Shown: positions 22,589-32,901 of the stretch, in pieces
How positions within the stretch are numbered: the first letter of the stretch is position 1
How the letters are laid out: each line of letters begins with the position of its first letter
Assembly (NCBI GenBank): GCA_030248135.1
Contig: JASANC010000136.1
Location: 1-64,000, forward strand
Source: Theristus sp. LFF4_11
Taxonomy: Eukaryota; Nematoda; Chromadorea; Monhysterida; Xyalidae
Reading direction: 5' to 3'
Length of the DNA: 64,000 nucleotides
Made by a program: the position numbers and the translations under genes
The notes under the pieces: generated by a model
What the model saw: the letters and a program-made list of their open reading frames with translations, nothing else
Told to the model about the DNA's origin: nothing
The model's database searches: none

Positions 22589-25500
22589 ATGATGCTCGGA
22601 GGTGGTGGCGGCGGCGCTGGCGGAGTGCCGATCATTGTGTTGAGTGAGTTTTTCGCACTTTTCTTTGAATTTGAATGATATGCGGTTCGGAGGAGGTCGG
22701 TAATTTGTTTTTGTGGTTGACTGATAAAAAGTTCAAGTTCAAGTTCGAAACTGATGTTGATCGCAAACTCCTGCTTCATGTTTGACTCGTTTGAGTTTGA
22801 TACCGTATCAGTAGCGAAAGCGGGACCTCGGGTGAGGGGGGGGGGTGTTTGCCTAATTTTAGAGGGGGGGGGTCAGGTGCCTTCTCGGTGAGGGGGGGGG
22901 GTGCACGGGCAGCAAATTTTCCTGAGGGGGGTGCACTGGCAGAAAAATTTCGTGAGGGGGGGGGTGCACGGGATCGCACGGGTAATACCAAATTTTTGCC
23001 TTAGAAAAACACAGAAATTCTTGTAAAATACAGAATATTTTGTGCAAACAAGCTGCTTGTTTGGTCAGAAACAACAAAATCTATGCAGGGACAGACACAA
23101 ACGTCAAGAAAAATGCAAAAATTACGGTATTTTTGGAAAAAATTGAGATGAGATTGACCACCGTGAGGGGGGTGCGATCCCGTGTTTTCTCGCGGAGGGG
23201 GGTGGGGGGGAGTCTAGTACCCGTGTCGAGGTAAAGGGGGGAGGGGGGTACACGGGTATCTGCCCGTGCACGGGCAGGATTTTCGGCTGAGGGGGGGTGG
23301 TACCCCCCACCCCCCCGCACTTTCGCTACTGTACCGTATTACCTCTATTCAGTACCGTGGGCCCAAACAAATTTTCGAAGGGGGGGTATGGTGCCGTGGG
23401 GGGGGGGGGGGTGCCGACAAAAAAGTGAGGGTGGGGTCCAACCTATGGTAACGTGGGACCCCTAGGGTTAGGGGAAAAAAAAATCCGGATTTTTTTTTTA
23501 AATTAAAAAAAATTTTTTTTTTTTTAAAAAAAGATTTTTTTTTACAAGTTAGGTTTGTTCGAAGCGTCTCGTCGAGCTGAGTTCATCTAGACTATTTTCA
23601 GAACGATCCGGAAAACTATAAGAGCGAAAATCGTGTTTTATTGAAATTATGTCCATTTCATAGAGGGAAAGTTGCATTTTCAACAGTAAAACAGGACAAT
23701 TTTCGACGTGTACTTGAATATTGAACCGTTCTTAGTTGTTCCTCTTTAGAAAATTACCAAAATTTGACTGTGTTCAAAAATTCCTGTTTGCTGTAGCTAA
23801 GTCGGCAACCCCTGTCGACCCGGTCGCCCCCCCCCCCCCCAAGACACTTACTTTCAGGTTCAACCAGCTATGCTATCTGCCACATGGCGAGAGCCCACTC
23901 TTCAAATCATCGTATCGAAAACACGTACCATGATTTCGCGATCACGTTGCGGGCAACTGACAGACGCAAGTTTAACACGTTAGTTTAGCTCAGCACGCAA
24001 GTTTTAACATGTGGCCATGTTATCGGGTATCTGAAAAACGGTCGTGTGATGTGGTATTAACCAACATCTCCGCTCCAATTGTTTAACAATATATCGCACA
24101 ACTCCATTGTAGACCTATAACATACGCCAATCAACAAAATATCATGTTCATCTCATGGCCTACCGACTGAAAAAACATGTTCTAAGTTGCAAGAAAACGA
24201 TTTCTGAAACGATATTTCAATTCAGTTAAGTCATTTCAACGCTAAAAATTGACTCTAGAAGTCATCCAAATCGAAAAACATGGAGTACGTCGGTCAAAAT
24301 GACCAAATAATGACATGTACCTAAGCACACAAAGAAGTTGGGAAGAAAATTTGGTTTGAACTTTCAAAAAATTATGCCATAAATCGAATTTTCAGAGCAA
24401 AGTAGAAGAAAAATTTTTCAAATTTTTTTTTTTAAGTTTGAAAAAAAAAATCCAAATTTTTTTTTTAAAAAAAAACGAAAAAAAAAATAAAAAAATTTTT
24501 TTTTTTTTCAAAGCCCCTAACCCTAGGGACCCCCCCCCCAGGGGGGTCCCATGGGGGGGTGCATTTTTTCAAAATTTTCTGTGGGGGGGTCCACCCCCCC
24601 ACCCCCCCCCCATGAAATTTTTTCGCTTAAATTTTAAAGGAAAAACGCTAAATTTAGCTGCAAAATCTTTGAAATTACAATGAAGATGGTCAAGTTATCA
24701 TATATTCAGCTTATATTATAGACTTTATAGACAAAAAATCATGATTTCGTAATGCATCATTATTAAAACAGGTGCATGTGCAGTGGCGGTGGCCCCTGCC
24801 CTTTAACACAGGAAAGAAAAAAATGCAAAAACTAAATTGATCATTTTCACCTTATCAAAAAGGCTTCGCTTAGGATTAGGATTAGGTTTAGGATTAGGAA
24901 CCTACAACGACTCATTGCAAGCAACCTCCGATCAGAAATCAAAAAAATCACTTTTAAGTATGTATACAAATCTCATGATTTTCGAAAAAAAATTAGGGTG
25001 TGCAGAAAATTTTGGGGGGGGTCTCCGCCATAGTTGTTCTAGGGTGGGGGGCCTGGGGGGGGCCGGCCCCCCCCAAAAAAATTTTGAATCTATCTCTATC
25101 AAACAGGTTTTTTCGGCTCAGCTATTATCTATCTAAAAAAAATTCTCAGCCAGCTATCTATCTGAAAATTTTTGTCTTCGAAGACATAAAATGAGTTAAT
25201 TTTTGACCAAAATTGACCATTTTTGCTCGTAATTCTTGAAAATTTCGCTAATTTTAGGTAAAATACGCGTTTATACTTGATTTTTAGTGTATTTTTAGCA
25301 TTATTTTGCTGTTTTTATAGCTTTTTAGCGTTTTAGCTATCTATCTATCAAATTTCAAAATTTTGACCGGCCCCCCCCCCCAAAGTCACATGGCCCCCCC
25401 GCGGCCCCCCCCCAAAATTTTCCAGCTATCTATCTATCTAGAAAATTTGCTCCAGCTATCTATATCGGCCCCCCCCCCCAACCCCTCGGCTCTGGAACAA

Positions 25501-28500
25501 CTATGGTCTCCGCCAGACAAAATTTCATGGGGGGTGTGGGGGGGTGTCGGCCAAATTTTCGAGGGGGGGTCCGATGGGGGGGGGGGTGCCCGGGTTTAGG
25601 GGGGGTGGCACGGTACGGTGCCCCCCCCCCCCCACCCCCCCCACCCGACGGTCTCTGGTGCTCTGGGGGGGGTGTACCCCCCCCCCACCCCCCCGCCCAC
25701 GGTACTGCCTCTATTAACCCCCCCCCCCAAATTAAACCCCCCCCCCCAAAAAAAATAAACCCCCACCCCCTCGACAAGTTTCCAAATAATCTCCCCCCCC
25801 CAAAAATAATCCCCCATGGGGGATTATTGAAAACCTGTTTGAAACACATACCCAGCGAATTCAGTGGCTGGTTGCAGTGAAAATGATGAAATTGTGCTAC
25901 CAAAGGCCCCAAATGGATGAGTTAATGGTAATTTCATTACAAAAGGCTGTTGTAAAAGAAAATTTCTATGTAGAGTTGAAGCTTCTGCGACTTCTTTCCT
26001 GCCATGGAAGGTATTTTTGCTATTTTGCATGCCACCCCTAAAAATGGTTTCCAAATAAACCCCCGCCCCCCCAAAAATAAACCCCCACCCCCAGAAGTCG
26101 CTGAAGAAATAAACCCCCATGGGGGTTTATTAGAGGTAATACGGTATCTGAACGTGCTTTTTATCCATCATGCGATAAAACCGGTGCGGTAAAATAACAA
26201 ATAATAATAAGCGCATTGCCTCTCCAGTCTTTACGGAACAGTGCCACAAGAAAAGCTAATATTAATTGTTCAAAAAATCCTGTGTTTTGGTATTTCAGGC
26301 AAAGGAACGAAACGAGAGAGTGGCCGCGGTGTGCAGCTTGGTGTCATCACTGCTGCAAAGGTTTGCGCGTTCTTTCAATTTTTAGAATCATGTTGTTTTT
26401 TCATTGTTCAAGAGTGGCAAAGTTCACACCTCTCCAACAAAATTGCTGTTGCTTGCTGCACTATAAAAGCTATAAAAACAGCAAAACAATGCTAAAAAAA
26501 CACTAAAAATCAAGCATACACGCGTATTTCACCTAAAATTAGTGAAAATTCTACGCATTTCGAGCAAAAATGGTAAATTTTAGTCAAAAATTCGACTCTT
26601 TATGTCTTCGAAGACAAAATTTTTTTAGATAGACAGCTGGCTGAGAAATTTTTTTAGATAGATAATAGCTGAGCCAAAAAACTGATAGAGTCAAAAATTC
26701 GATTTTTTTTGGGAGAGACGCCCCTCCCCCAGCCCCCCCCTAGAACATCTGTGACTTTCTTGTTTTTTCGTCGACCGTATTCTGTGTTCATGCCTTTGTG
26801 CTTGTGAATTGAATGAAATCACGTGAAATGATGGACTTTCAAAACGCGAAATACATTGCGTTTCCTGCTCAGTAGCACTTCAAGATCAAAACTAAAAGTG
26901 GAACAGACAAAAATGTGACGTTGTTCATTATTGCAGACGATCGCCGACGTAATTCGAACGAGCCTTGGGCCAAGAGCGATGCTGAAGGCGAGTGTTTGCG
27001 TTGATTTTGCTTTTTTGGTTTTTTATGGAGTGAGACTGCAAGAAAACATGTGCAATTTGTGGATTCTAGCATTTCGGTCACGCGAGCTGGCTGCATCCAG
27101 CTGTTTGTGCCACTGTACTCACTCAATGACTCCATGCTCAGAAAATTATAATTTGTTTTCAGATGCTGATGGATCCAATGGGTGGAATCGTGATGACAAA
27201 CGATGGTAACGCCATTCTGCGCGAAATTCAGGCAAGACACCGAGTGTTCAGTTTCCTCCTATGCGAAAAAAAACTTTTGAATTACATTGGATGCTTCGAA
27301 TATACTTCGAATTACATGCCTTTTGTATCGTTTGCGTCCAAAATTCAAAGTTTCATATCTCAATTCTCAGTTGATTGATTTCGATTTCAACTTGTCTGGG
27401 ATTTGATTTTGTGACTGCCAGGTTGTAGCTGTGCATTTTAGCAATGAGTTGATTTCGTTTCTGTGAATGATGTTCGCGTCTGTTGCGATAATCGGAGCAA
27501 CTGCAAGCCCTGTTGACTCCACACTTCGATACCGCTGCAACTAAGTTGGATGGATCTTTCTTGTCGGATGGCCTACTTGCCAACATCACATGCAGAATGC
27601 ACAAGAGGGGTGGCCTTATCTTTTTCAAGAGGGACACATCACTGATAAAGCCACCCTTCTTCTGCATGTGATGTTGGACAGGCCGAAATGCGGAGAACCA
27701 TCACGCAAATTGGCTAATACAATAGTTTTCAGAAAATTTTTTTCCAACACATCTCGTTTTTCCAGGTGAAACACCCGGCCGCGAAGATCATGATCGAGAT
27801 CAGTCGCACGCAGGATGAGGAGACGGGCGACGGCACGACGTCGGTGGTGGTGCTCGGTGCGTCCAAACAGGGAAATTCCAAAAAGGAGCAAATGTTCCAT
27901 CCAAAAAAACCGGTTTTTTCGCTCATTATTCCAGCCGGCGAAGTGATGGCGTGCGCGGAGCCGTTCTTATCGCAGAGCATTCACCCAACGATCATCATTC
28001 AGGCCTACCGTATGGCCCTTGAAGACATCGTCGTGTTGTGTCGCGAGAAATTCAGGTATGAGCTTTTATCTTGCGCCCCAAGACTCAATGCGCGCATGGT
28101 TCGGTACACAGCGTCATGCATGATGCTGAGAGCTGCATGGCAGTCCAGATCGGCTGCTTTTCCTGCGGCAAATGGTATACGCGTTTAGCGTTGTTGTTGT
28201 ATGGCAGATGCCAGAGGTTCACCTGCCGGGTTATTTCGAATTTTTTGAATGAACTAAGTTGTCGACGAAGGTTCACACCATCACCCCTTCAATCAGCTCT
28301 CCACTACTTACGTATATGATCGACTCTGCAAAACTTTCGGATTCTCTGATTTTTGTAGTTATAGTGGCCGAAATCCACCGAAATTGAGATACGCTGGTTT
28401 AAAGGCTGCTTCCTTTTCGTGGCGAGGGCACATAGTCCCGGGTACCCTCAACCGTCCATGTACCCCGACTCACCCACCGTAATTTTGTACCTTTGGTGTT

Positions 28501-31500
28501 TAAAATTCAATTTGTGACCCTACCATACGCTAACTTTTAAGCTTCCGCATTTCTCAAACGTCAATCAAGCTCACACAACAATTGCACAGAACATTTTTTC
28601 TTTCTCCTGTCAGCGTTTCAATCGAGACGCAGAAGGCCGGCGAGTTGGAGAAGATCGTGAAATCGTGTTTGGGCACGAAAATGGCGCAACAATGGATGGA
28701 TCTAGCAGTGGATTTGTCGATAAAAGCGGTGAAAACGGTCACGGTCGAAGAGCACGGTCGAAAGGAGATTGACATCAAACGATACGTTCGCATTGAGAAG
28801 GTTTGTTGTTTTCATTTTTGAAACGTCTTTATGCATGTCTGTCTGGTGGTCCGTCGCAGTGACGATCCAGGCGGCATCGCGGTGTGCGTACACGTGGTGA
28901 AATTGCAAGCAGCGAACTTTGTGTATTCTAATTAGCTCAAACACTTGTGCACTTTGTCTTTGTTTCTAGCATCTGATAGTGTTACAAGTGTCAGTTACTA
29001 TCACCAAACAAACACACTGGCACACGCACGTGCAATGGAGTCCGCTGCGCTCGTGGCAGCGTTTTTATTACGCAAAACTGATGTGTACATTTCATTTCGG
29101 ACATTTTCAGTGCACTTGACAGCGCTTTTGGGATCTTATATAAAATTTTCCCGATCAATTTATTGCCGGAAATCTGAAATTTTTGACATCCACCTAATGA
29201 AAACAAAGCGAGCATTGCCAGTGCGTGACAGTGCGTTTGTGCGTGTTGAATGGTGAAAAACACGGGCACGTTTGGACAAGCATTTTGCAAAAACAGGTGC
29301 ACGGTCCTCAGACGAGCACTTTACCGTTCTGAATTCAAACACACAGCCAATCAGCGTATTGCACAATTTCATGCTCTCATTTTCAGATTCCCGGTGGCGT
29401 TATTGAAGACACGAATCTGGTGATGGGTGTTGTTCTGAACAAGGACGTGACGCACTCGAAGATGCGTCGATACATCGAAAAACCGCGTATTGCGCTGCTC
29501 GACTGCAATCTCGAGTATAAAAAGGGCGAGAGTCAGGTACGCGAGAGTTTTTTTTCGGCCGCTATGCCTCGCTGGCCACGAGGCACTGCTACCCGTTTTT
29601 CTCGGTTTTTATTACTTTATTTTAGTTCTAATTTATTTTCATGAATGCAATCATGTGTTTCTCCATCTCAACCCTTTGAATTTGTGTTTTTCGTACGCAA
29701 TAATCGGTATTTCCCAATCACATATCAGTAAAAGACGTTCAGTTTTTTAAACGTGCAAACGTTTCGTGCGCTTTTGCGGTTCTGCTAACATGTTTCAACG
29801 AAGCAAAAGCTGTTCAGCATGAAAATGCGTAGAAAAGTGCCATTCATGGAGCTTGAAGCGCTGGCGTCACTGTGCGACCGATTCATGAAGCGAAAAACAA
29901 CGCAGCTTCACGTGCGTAAAGTGACACGTGCGCTTCTGTGCGCACGATACATCGTGCATGAATGGGGTCTATAAAGGAAAACTGATCCGAAAAACGGAAC
30001 CATGTTCCGCGAAATAAAAACCGTTTCATTTTTTTCAGACCGCTTTGGAGCTCTCAAAGACGGGCGACTTCACGCGTGTGCTCGAACTGGAGGAGGAATC
30101 GATCCGCAAGATGTGCGACTCGATCATCGCGTTGAAGCCGGACGTGGTGTTCACGGAAAAGGGCATCAGTGATCTGGCGCAGCACTATTTGGTCAAGGCG
30201 GGCGTCACGGCCGTCAGACGACTCAAGAAGACTGACAACAATCGACTGGCCAGGTGTGCAGAGACTTTTGATAGGTGGCAGAGGCACGCCTAAAAATTTT
30301 GGATGACACCTAAAATTTTCGATTTACAGTCTAACTCAATAACATACCCAACTAGCTGATTGGTTGGTGGTCGCGTGTTGCATGGATTCTGTGCAAACCA
30401 AAATTCGCCTCCAATGGAATTCATGCACAGAATGAATGCATAAGCCAAGCAGCTAGTTGGATGTGTTCCAGAGTTGTACTGTTCGCCGGTTTGAATCACG
30501 TCTTTTTCCACGAAAATTCGTGGTTTTCTGAACTAAAATAACGTTTTTTTTTGTTGCAGAGCGTGCGGCGCCACGATCGTCAACGACCCCGACCAGTTGC
30601 AGCCGGACGATATCGGCACGAAGGCGGGAAAATTTGAAGTGAAGAAAATCGGAGATGAGTAAGTTGAATTGATGCGATGGATTTGTTGTAGCAGCGTTCA
30701 TGATTAGACGACTGATGTGCCTAATTGGAAACCTGCGTGATTCGGGATCACTCGCTGAATCCGTTGCATTGGCGTGTGCTTTTGCTATACCGCGCAGAAA
30801 TGGGGGGAGTAATCGTGCAATCACAAGTGGACAGTGGATACTGCAAGTGACACTACAAATCACCAAACAGCACATTGTCTAATACAGCTTCTCATAGAAA
30901 CTGTTGTTTGAAACGAATCGGCCAACGACAGCTCTTGACTTCGTTTTCTATTTATTGAACAAAAGCAAACCTGGCGCCGGTTTTAGTGTATGGCCTATTT
31001 TTTTAAACGTGTCCCACTGAAATGACGTCATGTGCCACAAAACATGCGCCTGGCGTAAGCAAACCGGCTTTTTAGCCGATTTCTTCCGTAAACAAATGGT
31101 GAATGCGGATCAGTCACACCAAACTGAAATTTTAGTGCCTGTACTTTGACAAACGGGCGTTTTTAAATAAAATGGGTGGGTTGAAACAATAGATGAATGA
31201 GCTTGTTCACGGTTCGGTCCACTTGAACGCACCGAGTGAAATTTTACCAGTCTACAGCTACAACACGTTCGCCACCGAGTGCACGGTCTTCAGGCCTGAA
31301 CTGTACCAAAATAACCAATGTTGCCAGGTACTACACGTTCGTGAGCGACTGCGTGGACGCGCACGCGTGTACGATCGTCGTTCGCGGCCCGAGCAAGGAC
31401 GTCATGAACGAGTTCGACCGCAACCTGCACGACTCGATGAACGTCGTGCGTAACGTGCTGCACGAGGCGCGCACCATGCCCGGCGGCGGCGCGTCAGAGA

Positions 31501-32901
31501 TGGCGCTCGCACAGGTGCGGCTTGGGAGGGGGTGCGGGTGGGAGGGCAGGGGGGGGGCTATTTTTTGTGACTTTAACTTTGCGGCAATAGCTGTCCCCCA
31601 CCGGTTTTTGGAGTAACGAGTTTTCGATCGCAACCTGCACGACTCGATGAACGTCGTCCCGTCCGAAATGACCAATGACCAAAAATCGTCCGAGTTTAAA
31701 TGAAATGCATGATTGTCGACATTATGTTGTATTCGTATTTTTCAGGCTCTGAACGAGAAATCGAAAAGCATCCAGGGCATTCGCCAATGGCCGTATAAGG
31801 CGATCGCGCGGGCGCTCGAGGTCATCCCGCGCACTCTGATTCAGAATTGCGGCGGCTCTACCGTTCGCCAGTTGACCGCACTGCGGGTTGGGAATTTTGC
31901 GGGTTTTTTTCTTCTTCTCGAACTTTGGAAATTTTGTAGTGTCAGCAAAGCTGCTCGTATAGGCCTATTCATGCACTCGCGTTCATGAAGCGCAGACGTC
32001 ACTTTAGCACGTGAAGCTGCGACGTTTTTGCTCCATGAATGCGTAGCGAACGTGACGCCAGCGCTTCTTCAGCCTCTATGAATAACGCTTTAGTGATATT
32101 TTTCGACCGCCTTCAGAATGCGAAGGCTCGCTCGGCACTTGCTGTTGCTTACACTGCAACCCGTTCAGAATATTCTAGCCCGCTGTACAATTGGAATGGT
32201 CGACTGGATTGTGTGGGAGGGTGGGCTCGCTCCGATTGGTGCAGTAAGCGAATCAGCGTGCTTCATTTGAATATCTACCTTGTTGTTTTTTTCAGGCAAA
32301 ACACGCGCAAGCCGAGCAGAACTGGACGTGGGGCATCGACGGTACCACGGGAGACTTGGCCGACATGAAACAATTAGGCATCTGGGACCCGATGTCCGTG
32401 AAGCTGCAGATTTATAAGACCGCCATCGAGGTTTAGCCCGGCGTTTTGACCTTGGAATTTGATTTGTTTTGTTTTTTAAATGTGGATTATGAGCAGTATT
32501 TTGTAGATTGCGTGTTGATACACAAGTTCGCTATTTGCGGTGTCGCCAGGTAGACGCATACCGCGGTGTCCCCTGGCTAGTATGTGCGAACCTGGAAAGC
32601 TGAATCTCACAAAATCAAAGAGTTTTGGTTTCAGAAGTTGAATGTTTTGGATTTGCGTTGATGATGCTGCTCGGACACGAAAGTGCATGGTCTTCCTTCA
32701 GTCAAAAACGTTTAAACCGAAAGCAGAAATTTTTAAAATTACAAAAAGAACGAGTAAAAACCGTTTCCGCAGACGGCCGTAATGCTGCTGCGCATTGACG
32801 ACATCGTAAGTGGGACTAAGAAGGCGGACGGTGGCGACAGCGCCCCGAAGCACGAGATCGATCCGAGCCAGGCACAGTCCGGGCCGGGCATGGACCAGTA
32901 G
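22589..32901 (+). CDS. CCT3: T-complex protein 1 subunit gamma (CCT3)
   Basis: This is one of eight subunits of the cytosolic chaperonin TRiC/CCT, which folds actin, tubulin and many other proteins using ATP. Exons, all phase-compatible: 22589-22643, 26299-26360, 26937-26987, 27163-27231, 27766-27856, 27935-28055, 28614-28800, 29387-29536, 30039-30253, 30560-30658, 31328-31514, 31746-31886, 32296-32430, 32773-32901. The product is about 563 aa, against 545 in human. ATP-site motifs are present: TSLGPRAM (about 47-54), DPMGGIVMTNDG (60-71), GDGTTS (100-105) and PGGGASEMA (418-426). KRESGR and IPGGVIEDTN mark the gamma subunit. A Gly-rich N-terminal extension follows the two tandem ATGs, so either ATG could start. 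Introns after exons 3 and 4 begin with GC, not GT. Intron 1 is filled by nested mobile elements. Confidence 0.97.
22809..23331 (+). mobile_element. hAT-like G-rich element C, copy 2
   Basis: It begins CAGTAGCGAAAGCGGG and ends CGCACTTTCGCTACTG, and is flanked by a perfect 8-bp duplication, TACCGTAT (22801-22808 and 23332-23339). It is nearly identical to copy 1 over its whole length (523 against 528 bp), differing mainly in G-run lengths, which suggests recent activity of the family. No transposase is present. Confidence 0.92.
23462..24526 (+). mobile_element. Element E (CTAGGGTTAGGGG ends), complete copy
   Basis: The ends CTAGGGTTAGGGG and CCCCTAACCCTAG form a perfect 13-bp inverted repeat. 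GGGACCC lies at both junctions (23455-23461 and 24526-24532, overlapping the end by one base). Terminal zones are A/T runs and the 1-kb interior is moderate in GC, with no convincing gene. Other pieces of E lie at 2180, 19338 and 63620 (running off the window). Confidence 0.8.
24748..24972 (+). mobile_element. 225-bp insertion (element G) with a 9-bp duplication
   Basis: TCATGATTT occurs immediately before (24739-24747) and after (24973-24981), and only once at the matching place in B1. The insert has no clear inverted ends. Its right part carries GGATTAGGATTAGG and CCTACAACGACTCATTGCAAGC, which recur reverse-complemented at 39120-39310. A 9-bp duplication would fit Mutator-like elements, but that assignment is inference. 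Confidence 0.7.
25029..25505 (+). mobile_element. Element F, complete copy
   Basis: The ends are CATAGTTGTTCTAG and CTGGAACAACTATG. The flanks are GTCTCCGC at 25021-25028 and 25506-25513 (perfect 8-bp duplication), with a single such site in B1. The interior has C/G runs near both ends and a CTATCTATCTA-rich AT core. There is no coding capacity. Relics lie at 2759 and 26500. Confidence 0.88.
26500..26748 (-). mobile_element. Element F fragment in CCT3 intron 2
   Basis: Reverse-complemented, it shows the F interior (TTTTTTTAGATAGATA, TCTTCGAAGACA, GCGTATTT) and ends in the C-run terminal CCCCCCCTAGAACA. The far end is not recognisable. It lies in the intron between CCT3 exons 2 and 3. Confidence 0.65.
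28335..28512 (+). repeat. SINE body without head (S5), CCT3 intron 6
   Basis: It matches the downstream part of the SINE at 42936: a TTTCGGATTC start, TGGCCGAAATCCACCGAAA, TTCGTGGCGAGGGCA, CCGTCC-ATG and TTTGTACCTTTGGTGTTTAAA. The tRNA-like head is absent, so this is a 5'-truncated or old copy. Confidence 0.55.
29830..29975 (-). repeat. Repeat M3, copy 1 (CCT3 intron 8)
   Basis: On the minus strand it shares with 31960-32085 the ordered words CATTCATGCAC, GTCACTTTA-GCACGTGAAGCTGCG, TTCATGAA and GTGACGCCAGCGCTTC. The ends are CATTCATG-type inverted words. It is a short non-coding element. Confidence 0.65.
30327..30481 (+). mobile_element. MITE family M1, copy c (CCT3 intron 9)
   Basis: It begins CAGTCTAACTCAATAACATA after TA and ends GTTCCAGAGTTGTACTG. 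The arms GCTGATTGGTTGGTGG and ATGCACAGAATG match the family. It is closest to copy a in the AATAACATA end segment. Confidence 0.75.
30985..31165 (+). mobile_element. TIR element M4, copy 1 (CCT3 intron 10)
   Basis: It begins TTTTTTTAAACGTGTCCCAC followed by TGACGTCATGTG, and matches 61318-61545 over nearly its whole length (AGCCGATTTCTT, CCGTAAACAAATGGTGAATG, TTTAGTGCCTGTACTTTGAC). The right terminal TGACGTCATTTTAG-GGACACGTTT of the second copy is missing here, so this copy is 3'-truncated. Confidence 0.75.
31616..31657 (+). repeat. Partial duplicate of CCT3 exon 11 inside intron 11
   Basis: About 40 bp here (AACGAGTT then CGATCGCAACCTGCACGACT and TCGATGAACGTCGT) repeat 31407-31447 of exon 11 with only a few changes, about 100 bp downstream of the exon's donor. 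It lacks splice signals, so it is a non-coding duplicate. Confidence 0.8.
31960..32085 (+). repeat. Repeat M3, copy 2 (CCT3 intron 12)
   Basis: This copy is in opposite orientation to that at 29830, so the two M3 copies form a distant inverted pair around CCT3 exons 9-12. It contains CTATTCATGCACTCGCG, CACGTGAAGCTGCGACG and GACGCCAGCGCTTCTTCA. Confidence 0.65.

Larger units (their letters stand above)
23350..25707 (+). mobile_element. hAT-like G-rich element B, copy 2, carrying three insertions
   Basis: The ends are CAGTACCGTGGGC and GCCCACGGTACTG, flanked by CCTCTATT at 23342-23349 and 25708-25715 (perfect 8-bp duplication). Comparison with B1 shows three insertions: E at 23462-24526, a 225-bp element at 24748-24972 and F at 25029-25505. 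Each is marked by its own duplication. B2 lacks the C and D insertions present in B1, so each copy acts as an empty-site control for the other. Confidence 0.9.
22801..26146 (-). mobile_element. G-run element A, copy 2, in CCT3 intron 1
   Basis: It begins TACCGTATTACCTCTATT once insertions are removed, and ends TTATTAGAGGTAATACGGTA. It matches copy 1 (5266-5723) in opposite orientation, including the core near 25840-26040. Two elements have inserted near its left end: C2 at 22809 duplicated TACCGTAT, and B2 at 23350 duplicated CCTCTATT. Without the insertions it is about 450 bp. Confidence 0.88.

Noticed and set aside
24860..24905. Telomeric repeat (TTAGG/TTAGGC-like) near 24870, 2065 and 63345
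   Set aside because: The units are degenerate, few and embedded in dispersed repeats with constant flanks. They look like element sequence and not a telomere relic.
19701..25880. Many open frames with Pro, Gly and His repeats in the G/C-run regions
   Set aside because: They come from G and C runs that lack stop codons in several frames at once. They cross element ends and have no conserved domains.
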